Positions 1 to 6,360 of a stretch of DNA of 7,966 nucleotides are shown here, piece by piece. The stretch covers positions 1 through 7,966 of the forward strand of contig JAYTUJ010000023.1 in the NCBI GenBank assembly GCA_043744615.1. Reading direction: 5' to 3'. Numbering within the stretch: the first letter of the stretch is position 1; every line of letters begins with the position of its first letter. A program made the position numbers and the translations under genes. Origin of the DNA: JAYTUJ01 sp043744615. GTDB taxonomy: Bacteria; Patescibacteriota; Minisyncoccia; Phycocordibacterales; CAIRYW01. The notes beneath the pieces are model-generated. The model saw only the letters and a list, made by a program, of their open reading frames with translations. It had not been told where the DNA came from and made no database searches.

Positions 1-28
1 CTGGGATTGTTATACCAAGTATTCTCAT
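1..28 (-). CDS. rpsM: 30S ribosomal protein S13, first nine codons only
   Basis: Reading the minus strand from base 28 gives MRILGITIP, which matches the conserved N-terminus of S13 (typically MARILGVTIP). The rest of the gene lies beyond the window edge. S13 sits in the head of the 30S subunit and contacts the P-site tRNA and the 50S bridge. Position supports the call: it follows rpmJ by 19 bases, the classical infA-rpmJ-rpsM order of the alpha/spc ribosomal operon. The bases before the start hold only a weak GAG as a possible ribosome binding site. The call rests on nine residues plus gene order. Confidence 0.85.
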
Positions 29-47
29 AGTACTCTAAAGCTATTAA

Positions 48-164
48 TTAACCTTGTCGTTGCTTATGTCTTTTGTTGACAGAGCAAACAACCCGTACCG
101 CGCCTTTTCGGCGAACAACGGTACATTTCGGACATCTCTTTTTGACTGATGCTTTGACTTGCAT
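48..164 (-). CDS. rpmJ: 50S ribosomal protein L36 (zinc-binding type)
   Basis: A 38-residue protein that begins MQVKASVKKRCPKC and ends KRHKQRQG. This is the L36 signature and the same length as the E. coli protein. L36 is a small zinc-ribbon protein of the large subunit that packs against 23S rRNA. The four zinc ligands of the C+ form are all present: Cys11, Cys14, Cys27 and His33. It ends in TAA and lies between infA (88 bases upstream) and rpsM (19 bases downstream), the usual order. The ATG at 164 is preceded by GGAAAA about 10 bases upstream, at best a weak Shine-Dalgarno. A candidate promoter lies in the gap before it. Confidence 0.96.
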   Translation of the reverse strand: MQVKASVKKRCPKCTVVRRKGAVRVVCSVNKRHKQRQG

Positions 165-209
165 GAAAGGTTTTCCAAAAGTAAATTTAAATAAACAAGT
201 GTAGATAGT

Positions 210-238
210 ATTCTAATACAGTATAGTAAATAAGTAAA
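210..238 (-). promoter_or_regulatory. Candidate promoter before rpmJ
   Basis: In the 88-base gap between infA and rpmJ, the minus strand reads TTTACT (238-233), a 17-base spacer, then TAGAAT (215-210). These match the -35 consensus at four of six positions and the -10 at five of six. A transcript would start near 203 and leave a leader of about 40 bases before rpmJ. A small inverted repeat, GTATT-CT-AATAC, overlaps the -10 (209-220) and is too short to call an operator. The region is very AT-rich, so a chance match is possible; infA and rpmJ could equally share one transcript. Confidence 0.35.
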
Positions 239-252
239 GCATCTTCGAGTTT

Positions 253-468
253 TTAGCCTCGTCGGTTTATTCTACCCTTTCCACCATATGGATCAATCTC
301 TACATCTACCCTATCTCCGATAAGAACTCTAATTCTATGGAGTCTCATTTTTCCTGCTAAATAACAAATTAATTCTTCATCTTTCCCTTCAAACCTTACT
401 CGAAACATTGTGTTAGGAAGTGCTTCCGTAACAATACCTTGAATAACTTCTAGCTTTTCTTTTGACAT
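253..468 (-). CDS. infA: Translation initiation factor IF-1
   Basis: A 71-residue protein, the normal IF-1 length. It is one S1-like OB-fold with the family landmarks in order: an N-terminal QGIVTEALPNTMFRVRFE (compare QGTVLETLPNTMFRVELE), then LAGKMRLHRIRVLIGDRV and the closing PYGGKGRINRR. IF-1 binds the 30S A site next to IF-2 and IF-3 during initiation. The start ATG at 468 gives the usual MSKE/MAKE N-terminus. No Shine-Dalgarno is visible in the 27 bases that separate it from the upstream J-like gene. The neighbours rpmJ and rpsM downstream are standard; the upstream neighbour is not secY, adk or map but an envelope-type gene. The stop is TAA. Confidence 0.97.
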   Translation of the reverse strand: MSKEKLEVIQGIVTEALPNTMFRVRFEGKDEELICYLAGKMRLHRIRVLIGDRVDVEIDPYGGKGRINRRG

Positions 469-479
469 GTGTAAGTTGA

Positions 480-508
480 ATAATACTACAAAAGTTTACT
501 TCTGTATA
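480..508 (-). promoter_or_regulatory. Weak candidate promoter before infA
   Basis: On the minus strand, TATACA (508-503), a 17-base spacer and TATTAT (485-480) match the -35 at four of six positions and the -10 at five of six. The -10 is 11 bases before the infA ATG, so the transcript would be nearly leaderless. The -35 overlaps the end of the upstream coding region. In DNA this AT-rich the match may be accidental, and infA may instead be read through from the upstream pair. Confidence 0.22.
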
Positions 509-1980
509 TCGACTTTTATCGAGCTCGTATTTTTAGGCATATGAAAACTCCAGAAAGGAATGAATTGAACTTCTGCTTTTGAGATACTTGCATACTGACT
601 AAAAACTTGTTCTACATCACCTCGTGATACACCTCGCAAATCTTTTTTAAGGACATCTTCGTTTATGATTCCTCGCACAGTAAGTTGTCCTTTAAAAGAA
701 ACTGTACCTTTGTTTGGATCTGAAAAATTAAAGCCTGAAATAACTAACTTACTTATGTCATCAACAGCGCCATCTACTTTTTGAGTGGTACTGGTACCTG
801 TCCTTAATAACTCGATAGCAAGTTGTCTTTTAAGATTTTCTTCCGGGAAAATAATACTTTTTATAAAGCCTTTAATTGTCGCTGTTGCATTATTACCACT
901 AAGGCTGTATTGGATCGGGTCAAAAGTGTATTCATCTGTTTCGTGAAAGGTAACAAAACCTTTTGGTATCTGGGCTGCAACATCTTGTAATAACCCCTTT
1001 TTAATTTGCTCTTGGATATTGCTTGTGACTGAGGCTTTGTCTGTAGTACTTAAAATAGGAATAGTTTTAATTTCTCCACCTGTTAGAGCTGTAGTAACTG
1101 TTCCGTTTATAGCAACGTATCGAGGATCGTTTTTAAATGCAGGTACTGTTAAAAGTCCTTTATCAATATTGTAGGCTGCACCAGCTTTGTCTGCAACGAT
1201 TACGGCTGTTATTTTGCCAGCTTCTTTAAAGCCTCCATTTTGACTTGCGGCAGGTACAGTTGCTGTTTCTTTTAATCTAAAAATAAGGCCGTCAATACTT
1301 TCAAATCGAGTGTCTTTGATTAGTTTTTGCGCAACGTTTGTATTGTTGCTAATTGAAATGTTTCCGCTCGCCTTTGTTTCTTCTTTTTGACTTCCTTTTG
1401 CTTGTATAGCCATTGAATAATCTTTTGCTAAACTCATTTCTGTATAAGTTAATGTTTTTTCGGTATCATCAGTTTTCTGTGTCTGAAGCTTTATTTCACT
1501 ATTAAGTGTTTGAGTTTTTACAGTTATATGCACAATTGCATGACTAAAAAATGTTGATATAGCAAAAAATAGTACTGCAAAGGCTGTTATCGCTACTGAC
1601 CATATCCGAAAACCAGAAAAATGTTGTGAACGAACACGTCCTTCCGAAGGCTTTTTTAGTGTAATTTTTGGTTGGTTAATAATAGAGGCTGTACTTGTTT
1701 GCACCACACTATTATTTTGGTGTATCTTCCAGTCTTCTAATGCTGAAATTTTAGGGACTACTTTTTCTCTTGCGATTTCTTGAACAATCGGTTGTTTTTT
1801 AAACTCTTCTGTTTTTATTGCATTGATCGGTATATTTATTTTTGTAGGTTCAGGAATTGTTTCAACAATATCTTTTAATTGTGTTGGTTTTATGTTTTCA
1901 CCTCTCGCACTTTCAAACGTTACGTTTCGTATTGAACGTTTGTTCGGTGGAATGATGTCATAAAAAATATTTTTTGACAT
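496..1980 (-). CDS. Membrane-anchored baseplate-J-like domain protein
   Basis: A 494-residue protein of unknown specific function. Residues 1-123 form a polar cytoplasmic-looking tail starting with DIIPPNKRSIRN (residues 8-19). A single hydrophobic segment at about 124-150 is the likely membrane anchor, and the remaining 340 residues should lie outside the membrane. Residues about 204-285 resemble the baseplate J/gp47 family: ASGNISISNNT, then KDTRFESIDGLIFRL, a TVPA turn and AGAAYNI before a TVPAF strand. The C-terminus carries FWSFHMPKNTSSIKV, which I associate with similar Patescibacterial proteins. It starts 3 bases after the FtsA/PilM-like gene with AAGG just before the ATG, so the two are probably translated together. 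No other phage structural gene is near, which argues for a cellular role. The domain is supported by motif resemblance only. Confidence 0.7.
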   Translation of the reverse strand: MSKNIFYDIIPPNKRSIRNVTFESARGENIKPTQLKDIVETIPEPTKINIPINAIKTEEFKKQPIVQEIAREKVVPKISALEDWKIHQNNSVVQTSTASIINQPKITLKKPSEGRVRSQHFSGFRIWSVAITAFAVLFFAISTFFSHAIVHITVKTQTLNSEIKLQTQKTDDTEKTLTYTEMSLAKDYSMAIQAKGSQKEETKASGNISISNNTNVAQKLIKDTRFESIDGLIFRLKETATVPAASQNGGFKEAGKITAVIVADKAGAAYNIDKGLLTVPAFKNDPRYVAINGTVTTALTGGEIKTIPILSTTDKASVTSNIQEQIKKGLLQDVAAQIPKGFVTFHETDEYTFDPIQYSLSGNNATATIKGFIKSIIFPEENLKRQLAIELLRTGTSTTQKVDGAVDDISKLVISGFNFSDPNKGTVSFKGQLTVRGIINEDVLKKDLRGVSRGDVEQVFSQYASISKAEVQFIPFWSFHMPKNTSSIKVDIQK

Positions 1981-1983
1981 GCC

Positions 1984-3150
1984 TTAATTATAGATTGTTT
2001 TTGATAAAAATACACTCTCAAAAGCAGTATCGATGTCGAACATACTATTTGTATTTAAACCAAAAAAAGCCTCGACATCTTTTTCGATCAATAAAATATA
2101 TTCAGGAGAACTGTTATATGAACGTATTGATTTAGATTTTGTTAAAAATTCACAGAATGTTTTTTGTGATTGTGTACAAGAAATGTATATATGAGAAGGT
2201 ATTTTTGATGTTTCAGAAAATATAGAAAACACATTTGTAAATTGTGATTCATACTCAATTAAAAAATCTTTAATGATTTCATCAATTAGGTTACCATTTT
2301 CTTGTTTTAAGTTTTTTTCTTCATATAGCGAAAGTGTACTTGCTGCAGAAGACATAGAAGTATTTGTTTTTTTTGATATTCTTCGAGTGATTTCATTTGT
2401 TCCAAAAGGAATTGAAGCGGTTGATGTTAATGAGTCACCATTTACAATAAATATTTCAGTCATTTCTTTATCGATATGAATGTACATAAAATCGGCATAT
2501 TCTGTATACATATCACGTAATGCAGAAAATATTGCAAGAGAATGTGTGCTGAAAAAGATGTTTCGATCGTGAAGTAAATTTAACACCGCAGACTCTATTT
2601 TTTTGATTATTTGAGACGGTGCAATGGTCATAAAGACTGATAATCCAAAGGAATTTACCTTTTTACCAATTAAATTACGCACGTTATAGCCATTTGCGGT
2701 ATAGGTCATCACACTACTATCGATAAGAGTTAGTTCAGAACTTCCTTCTGGGTTAGCAACATCTTTTTCTTTTTTAAATATATCAACTTCTGTTTTTATC
2801 GCAGTATCAATTATTTCTTGAGTGATTACAAATGCCGATTCTTTTTCAACTTTAATTTTTCGAGTTGAACTTACATACCAGGGCTCAGAAAAAAATATTC
2901 GAACATCTTTTGTTTTTTTACCTTTTACATTTGATGAAATAAAAGCTTCAAGATTTTCTTTGAGAGCTTTTTCCATCGAAGAAATAATTTGTTCACCGCT
3001 ACTTTCCATCGTAAAAGGAAACTCTTGTGTTTTTGTGTACAGAGCTGTTGTTTTATTTTTGTACTCAGGAGAATTAAATGAAACAAGTGATATTGATACT
3101 GTTCCACTTCCAATATCGCAAATTATTGCTGATGAAGGAATTTTGCTCAT
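1984..3150 (-). CDS. FtsA/PilM-like actin-fold protein
   Basis: A 388-residue cytoplasmic protein, close to the usual length of PilM and FtsA (about 350-420). The first nucleotide-binding loop is clear: ICDIGSGTVSISLV at residues 10-23. Residues about 142-195 (LIDSSVMTYTANGYNV, then LIGKKVNSFGLSVFMTIA) look like the SHS2/1C insertion typical of FtsA and PilM. The second half of the actin fold begins at about 222 (YIHIDKEMTEIFIVNGD) and continues into ASIPFGTNEITRRIS, the FtsA-like SIPxGxxxIT stretch. The second phosphate loop lacks its glycines, and the later adenosine motif reads YISCTQSQ instead of a GG-type turn, so ATP binding may be weakened or lost. It is the first gene after the alaS terminator and has its own extended -10. 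The partner is the membrane J-like protein 3 bases downstream. It could be a PilM-type scaffold or a divergent FtsA; I cannot decide between them. Confidence 0.72.
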   Translation of the reverse strand: MSKIPSSAIICDIGSGTVSISLVSFNSPEYKNKTTALYTKTQEFPFTMESSGEQIISSMEKALKENLEAFISSNVKGKKTKDVRIFFSEPWYVSSTRKIKVEKESAFVITQEIIDTAIKTEVDIFKKEKDVANPEGSSELTLIDSSVMTYTANGYNVRNLIGKKVNSFGLSVFMTIAPSQIIKKIESAVLNLLHDRNIFFSTHSLAIFSALRDMYTEYADFMYIHIDKEMTEIFIVNGDSLTSTASIPFGTNEITRRISKKTNTSMSSAASTLSLYEEKNLKQENGNLIDEIIKDFLIEYESQFTNVFSIFSETSKIPSHIYISCTQSQKTFCEFLTKSKSIRSYNSSPEYILLIEKDVEAFFGLNTNSMFDIDTAFESVFLSKTIYN

Positions 3151-3159
3151 ATAACAAAT

Positions 3160-3168
3160 ATTATATCA
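3160..3168 (-). promoter_or_regulatory. Extended -10 promoter of the PilM-like gene, near-leaderless
   Basis: The minus strand reads TGATATAAT, a perfect TGnTATAAT extended -10 element, in the 52-base gap after alaS. The -35 position (TTTTTA at 17-base spacing) is poor, as is common for extended -10 promoters. Exactly 9 bases separate the -10 from the ATG at 3150, so the start of transcription would fall within 2-4 bases of the start codon. There is no room for a Shine-Dalgarno. It follows directly after the terminator, which fits the start of a new transcription unit. Confidence 0.55.
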
Positions 3169-3183
3169 TGCAAAATTTATTTT

Positions 3184-3207
3184 AAAAAAATAAGTTTTTA
3201 ACTTATT
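3184..3207 (-). terminator. Intrinsic terminator containing the alaS stop codon
   Basis: On the minus strand, AATAAGTT (3207-3200), a three-base loop and AACTTATT (3196-3189) form a perfect 8-bp stem followed by five more T residues (3188-3184). The TAA stop of alaS (3205-3203) lies inside the 5' arm. Only one of the eight pairs is G-C, so the hairpin is weak by E. coli standards, but its shape and its position, just before a promoter, fit a Rho-independent terminator. The plus-strand direction has no T-run, so it is one-way. Confidence 0.6.
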
Positions 3208-4981
3208 CAAGAATAGCTTTGATACGTCGAACACCTTGTGACACCGCTTCTTCTTTTTGAATTTTAAATATTCCTTTGAGTTCAGATGTATTTGTAACGT
3301 GTGGCCCTCCACAAAATTCTTTTGAATACGCATCGGCAATTGTGTTTCCAATTACGTACACTGTTACGGTCTCACCATATTTTTCACCAAAAAAGTGTAG
3401 AGCTCCTGTTTTGAGTGCTTCTTCTTTTGGTAAACTAACAACAGTAACGGGTAAAGCGGATTTTATTTGTGCGTTTACAATATCTTCAACTTTTTTCTTT
3501 TCCTCATCGGTCATTTTTTGAGTATAAGTAAAGTCAAATCGAAGTCGTTCAGGTGTTATGTTACTTCCTTTTTGACCAACATGATCCCCTAAAACATCAC
3601 GAAGTGCTTGGTGCAAAAGGTGTGTTGCAGTGTGATATTGCAACGATTTTTCACTTGTGTCGCCTAATCCTCCTTTAAATTTTTGTTCAGAACCAGAACG
3701 AGAAAGGTCTTGGTGATCTTTCATTTTTTTACTAAATTCTTCTATATCAGTTATTTTTCCCTGGGCCTTATCAAGTTCTATTGTTAGCTCAATTGGAAAT
3801 CCATAACTTGTAAACAGGATAAATGCATCCGCTCCTTTTTTATACTCTCTCATGCCTTCACTAAGAGTTTCATTAAACTTTTTTTCTTCATCTCTAAAAA
3901 CTTCTCTGATATCTTCAATTTTTAAATTTGAGTAAGTAGTTTTGTATAACTCAGTATACATTTCTACTATTTTTGTTCCTGTTTCTTCGGGAAGCATAAG
4001 TTTTTTCATTGCAAAAACTCCACGACGAACCAGCCTTCGTAAAATATATCCCTGGTCTTTATTTGCAGGAATTACTCCGTCTGATATTAGAAATACTGAT
4101 GAACGAAGATGGTCTGCAATAATTCGAGCTGATCGCTCATCGTAATTCTTCGAGTTTTTCTTTATATAAGAAATAACTGGCTCAAATAAATCTGTCTCAA
4201 ATACATTAGTTTTTCCTTGAAGTACTGTAGTTACTCGCTCAAGTCCTGAACCAGTATCCACATTTTGTTTTTCAAGTTTTCTTATGATTTTTCCATCTTC
4301 TTTTACATACTCCATGAATACATCGTTCCAAATTTCGACAACATGTTGTTTTTCATCTGCAGCAAGAAATTCTTCTTTTGTTAAGCCTTTGTTTAAATTT
4401 CCTGTAAGATCATAAAACATCTCGGAACATGGTCCTGTTGGTCCACTCCACCCATCCTTTCCATTTTTTACAGCTGGCCACCAGTTGGCATCAGCAGCAA
4501 GAAAAAAAATTCTCTCTCCAGTTACACCATTCTTTTCAAACATTTCTTTCCATCGAGCCGCAGCCTCTTCGTCGCGTGGTGTATTCGCATCACCTTCAAA
4601 ACATGTCACATAAAGTCTTTGAGGGTCTAAACCGAAACCTTCTTCTTTGTCGGTGAGTAGTTCGTAGCTCCATTTAATGGCATCTTGTTTAAAGTAAGAA
4701 CCAAGAGACCAGTTTCCTAACATCTCAAAAAAAGTAAGATGTGTGTTATCTCCCACCTCTTCAATATCATTTGTTCGTAAACATTTCTGAACGTCAGCCA
4801 ATTTATCTCCTTGTGGGTGTGGTGTACCCATAAGGTAAGGTACCAAAGGTTGCATTCCTGCTGTATTAAAAAGTACTGTAGGGTCATTTTCAGGTACTAA
4901 TGATGAGGAAGGAATAATTGAGTGTCCTCTTTTTTCAAAAAAATCTAAAAATCTTTTTCTAATTTGTTCTGACGTCATCAT
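3203..4981 (-). CDS. alaS: Alanyl-tRNA synthetase, short form without the C-Ala domain
   Basis: Charges tRNA-Ala with alanine in the cytoplasm and clears mischarged Ser/Gly. The class II catalytic core is complete: VLFNTAGMQPLVPYLMG (36-52), the motif 2 region TFFEMLGNWSLGSYF (83-97), SGPTGPCSEMFYD (179-191) and motif 3 GSGLERV (244-250). The tRNA-recognition helices follow (DHLRSSVFLISDG, GYILRRLVRRG). The editing site keeps its four metal ligands: HTATH (His450, His454) and CGGPH (Cys557, His561). At 592 residues it is far below the usual bacterial length of about 875. It ends after the editing domain, without the coiled-coil linker and C-Ala. The beta-barrel that normally precedes HxxxH (TPFYAESGGQ-type motif) is also missing, replaced by a short FKGGLGDTSEKS linker. 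The start at 4981 lies 23 bases inside the UDG gene; the second Met at 4978 is equally possible and gives the common MTSxxIR start. Confidence 0.95.
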   Translation of the reverse strand: MMTSEQIRKRFLDFFEKRGHSIIPSSSLVPENDPTVLFNTAGMQPLVPYLMGTPHPQGDKLADVQKCLRTNDIEEVGDNTHLTFFEMLGNWSLGSYFKQDAIKWSYELLTDKEEGFGLDPQRLYVTCFEGDANTPRDEEAAARWKEMFEKNGVTGERIFFLAADANWWPAVKNGKDGWSGPTGPCSEMFYDLTGNLNKGLTKEEFLAADEKQHVVEIWNDVFMEYVKEDGKIIRKLEKQNVDTGSGLERVTTVLQGKTNVFETDLFEPVISYIKKNSKNYDERSARIIADHLRSSVFLISDGVIPANKDQGYILRRLVRRGVFAMKKLMLPEETGTKIVEMYTELYKTTYSNLKIEDIREVFRDEEKKFNETLSEGMREYKKGADAFILFTSYGFPIELTIELDKAQGKITDIEEFSKKMKDHQDLSRSGSEQKFKGGLGDTSEKSLQYHTATHLLHQALRDVLGDHVGQKGSNITPERLRFDFTYTQKMTDEEKKKVEDIVNAQIKSALPVTVVSLPKEEALKTGALHFFGEKYGETVTVYVIGNTIADAYSKEFCGGPHVTNTSELKGIFKIQKEEAVSQGVRRIKAILE

Positions 4982-5573
4982 AAATTTTTTTGAGTATTGT
5001 AAAATCGTGTAAAAAGTCTTCTCGAAGATGCTGGTTATAAATTGTGGCTGCCGGATGAAACAAAGGCATTATCTGTATCTTACCAAATGAAGCCGTTGCT
5101 TCAAATAGCTTGCCATGAATATGAGAAATTGTCTGTATTTCGTGCTCTAATCCAAATTTTTTCATAATATACTCTGTTGAGAATCTTCCGAGCGGCGCAA
5201 GTACCTTTGGTTGGATTATATCTATTTGAGTATCTAAATATGGCCCATAAGCTTCTATTTCTTCGGGTGTTGGATCACGATTTTCGGGTGGTCTTTCTTT
5301 AACAATGTTTGTGATATAAATATCTTTTCGATCAAGTAATATGTGCGCGAGAGCTTTATCAAGTACTTTTCCTGAGCTTCCACAAAATGGTTTGCCCGTT
5401 AAAGCTTCTTTTTTACCAGGTGCTTCACCGATAAAAATAATTTGTGAATCTAAGTTTCCTTCTCCAATAACAGGTAAGCCGCCAGTTTCAACTCGGTGTT
5501 GGTACAAAGGCCTGTCTTTATTTTTTAACAAATCCTCAGCGAGAATATTATTTTTTTGTTCCTTTGTTTGCAT
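4959..5573 (-). CDS. Family-4-type uracil-DNA glycosylase lacking Fe-S cysteines
   Basis: A 204-residue protein of the UDG superfamily, which excises uracil from DNA to start base-excision repair. Family 4 motifs are in order: VIGEGN (35-40), GEAPGKKE (49-56) with TGKPFCGSSGKVLD, TNIVKERPPENRDP (88-101), QPKVLAPLGRFS (121-132) and the HPAAT motif 2 (173-177). In typical family 4 enzymes four cysteines bind a 4Fe-4S cluster. Here the first CxxC position reads around Asn18-Arg21, the VKCRPP cysteine is Glu93 and the fourth is replaced in AYGPYL (108-113). The only cysteine left is Cys64, in the active-site loop. The gene starts inside the nuclease gene and runs 23 bases into alaS. No Shine-Dalgarno is visible. 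It could be a glycosylase of another UDG subfamily, but the motif set fits family 4 best. Confidence 0.9.
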   Translation of the reverse strand: MQTKEQKNNILAEDLLKNKDRPLYQHRVETGGLPVIGEGNLDSQIIFIGEAPGKKEALTGKPFCGSSGKVLDKALAHILLDRKDIYITNIVKERPPENRDPTPEEIEAYGPYLDTQIDIIQPKVLAPLGRFSTEYIMKKFGLEHEIQTISHIHGKLFEATASFGKIQIMPLFHPAATIYNQHLREDFLHDFTILKKIYDDVRTN

Positions 5574-6342
5574 GATTTTTTACGTAGACTTCTTTGAGTG
5601 ATTTCCCTGCTGCTTCACGATACATACAATAATCGCAAGAAGCGCCTGTCTCTGGTATCTCTTCAGAATCAAGACATTCTTTAATTTCTTGTAATATTTT
5701 CTCAATCCATGCAGTTTTTCCTGTGTACGAAATAATATCAACATCGAATTCAAGCTTACCGTCAAAGGCTTTTTTGTCTTTTTTACCATTTGCGTATACA
5801 AAGTATCCAGTGTCCGAAACAGTAAAGCCTTTTTTACGCAACAGCCATTGATAAACTTCCATTTGGCGTTTATATCCGTTTTGCCACGCTGCATTTAACG
5901 TTACTTTTTCATCTTTACTGGTCGCTTTGTAATCAACGATATGTAATTCACCATTTGACCCAAGCCAAATATCATCAACAGCTCCAGTGATTATAAAATT
6001 TGTTGTTTCATGATGAATTTGTACTCCTACAAAGTTTTCTCGCCACATATCGATATCTTTATGTTTAAAAGGAACAGCATCGATACCATACGTTTTCATT
6101 AACGCATGAGCAGTTCCTTCGCTTCGATGAATATCAAATTCTTTTTTAAGAAGATGATCAACAGCACTATTTAAATTAAAAGGAAATCCTGGTGGACGAC
6201 CTACTCCTAATTTTCTATCAAGAAAAAAACAACGCGGACACTCAGTAAACAAATCAATTTTACTTCTACTTAACTTAAACGGCTCTTTCGAGCCGCTTAA
6301 ATACATATTTCTAGATCGTTTCGGATTATAATATTCCGACAT
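5548..6342 (-). CDS. RecB/Cas4-like PD-(D/E)XK nuclease with four cysteines
   Basis: A 264-residue protein resembling the PDDEXK_1 (RecB C-terminal/Cas4) family, cutting or resecting DNA in repair. The nuclease core is visible: GAVDDIW with Asp123/Asp124, HIVDYKATS with the D137-x-K139 pair, and the QMEVYQW helix (160-166) matching the RecB-type QxxxY motif. Near the N-terminus LSRSKIDLFTECPRCFFLD (24-42) has the family's S-x-S and a CPRC pair (Cys35, Cys38). Near the C-terminus is CDYC (Cys236, Cys239). Together these could hold an Fe-S cluster or zinc. The spacing differs from the single Cys plus CxxCx5C seen in AddB and Cas4. The start MSEYYNPKRSRN looks like the N-terminus I associate with Patescibacterial homologues; Met13 is a weaker option. 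It overlaps the UDG gene by 26 bases, suggesting a repair pair. No cas genes or CRISPR are near, so a Cas4 role is unlikely. Confidence 0.82.
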   Translation of the reverse strand: MSEYYNPKRSRNMYLSGSKEPFKLSRSKIDLFTECPRCFFLDRKLGVGRPPGFPFNLNSAVDHLLKKEFDIHRSEGTAHALMKTYGIDAVPFKHKDIDMWRENFVGVQIHHETTNFIITGAVDDIWLGSNGELHIVDYKATSKDEKVTLNAAWQNGYKRQMEVYQWLLRKKGFTVSDTGYFVYANGKKDKKAFDGKLEFDVDIISYTGKTAWIEKILQEIKECLDSEEIPETGASCDYCMYREAAGKSLKEVYVKNHANKGTKK

Positions 6343-6360
6343 AGTAGAATATAGCTTTTA

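Noticed and set aside
209..220. Inverted repeat GTATT-CT-AATAC as an operator or terminator
   Set aside because: A 5-bp stem with a 2-base loop, AT-rich and without a T-run; expected by chance in this composition.
496..1980. Phage or tailocin baseplate island, suggested by the baseplate-J-like domain
   Set aside because: No other tail, sheath or spike gene is present. The protein has a membrane anchor and long cytoplasmic tail, and the flanks are core translation genes.
2822..3154. Plus-strand open frame of 110 codons opposite the PilM-like gene, and shorter plus-strand frames at 2273-2479, 3276-3521, 3942-4145, 4429-4656 and 5341-5601
   Set aside because: Each lies antisense to a gene with clear family motifs, shows no motif of its own and no plausible start context. 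They look like mirror frames of the coding strand.
2925..3351. Minus-strand frames at 2925-3113 and 3166-3351 (and 5580-5894) in a different phase from the real genes
   Set aside because: They overlap the PilM-like gene, alaS and the nuclease in another phase, and their translations are Lys-rich and motif-free.
5548..6342. Cas4 of a CRISPR adaptation module
   Set aside because: No cas1/cas2 and no direct-repeat array in the window. The cysteine spacing differs from Cas4 and the neighbours are UDG and alaS.
6348..6353. TATATT as a -10 for the nuclease gene
   Set aside because: It is only 5 bases before the ATG, so transcription would begin inside the coding sequence, and it lacks a -35. The gene is better seen as read through from the surface-protein gene.
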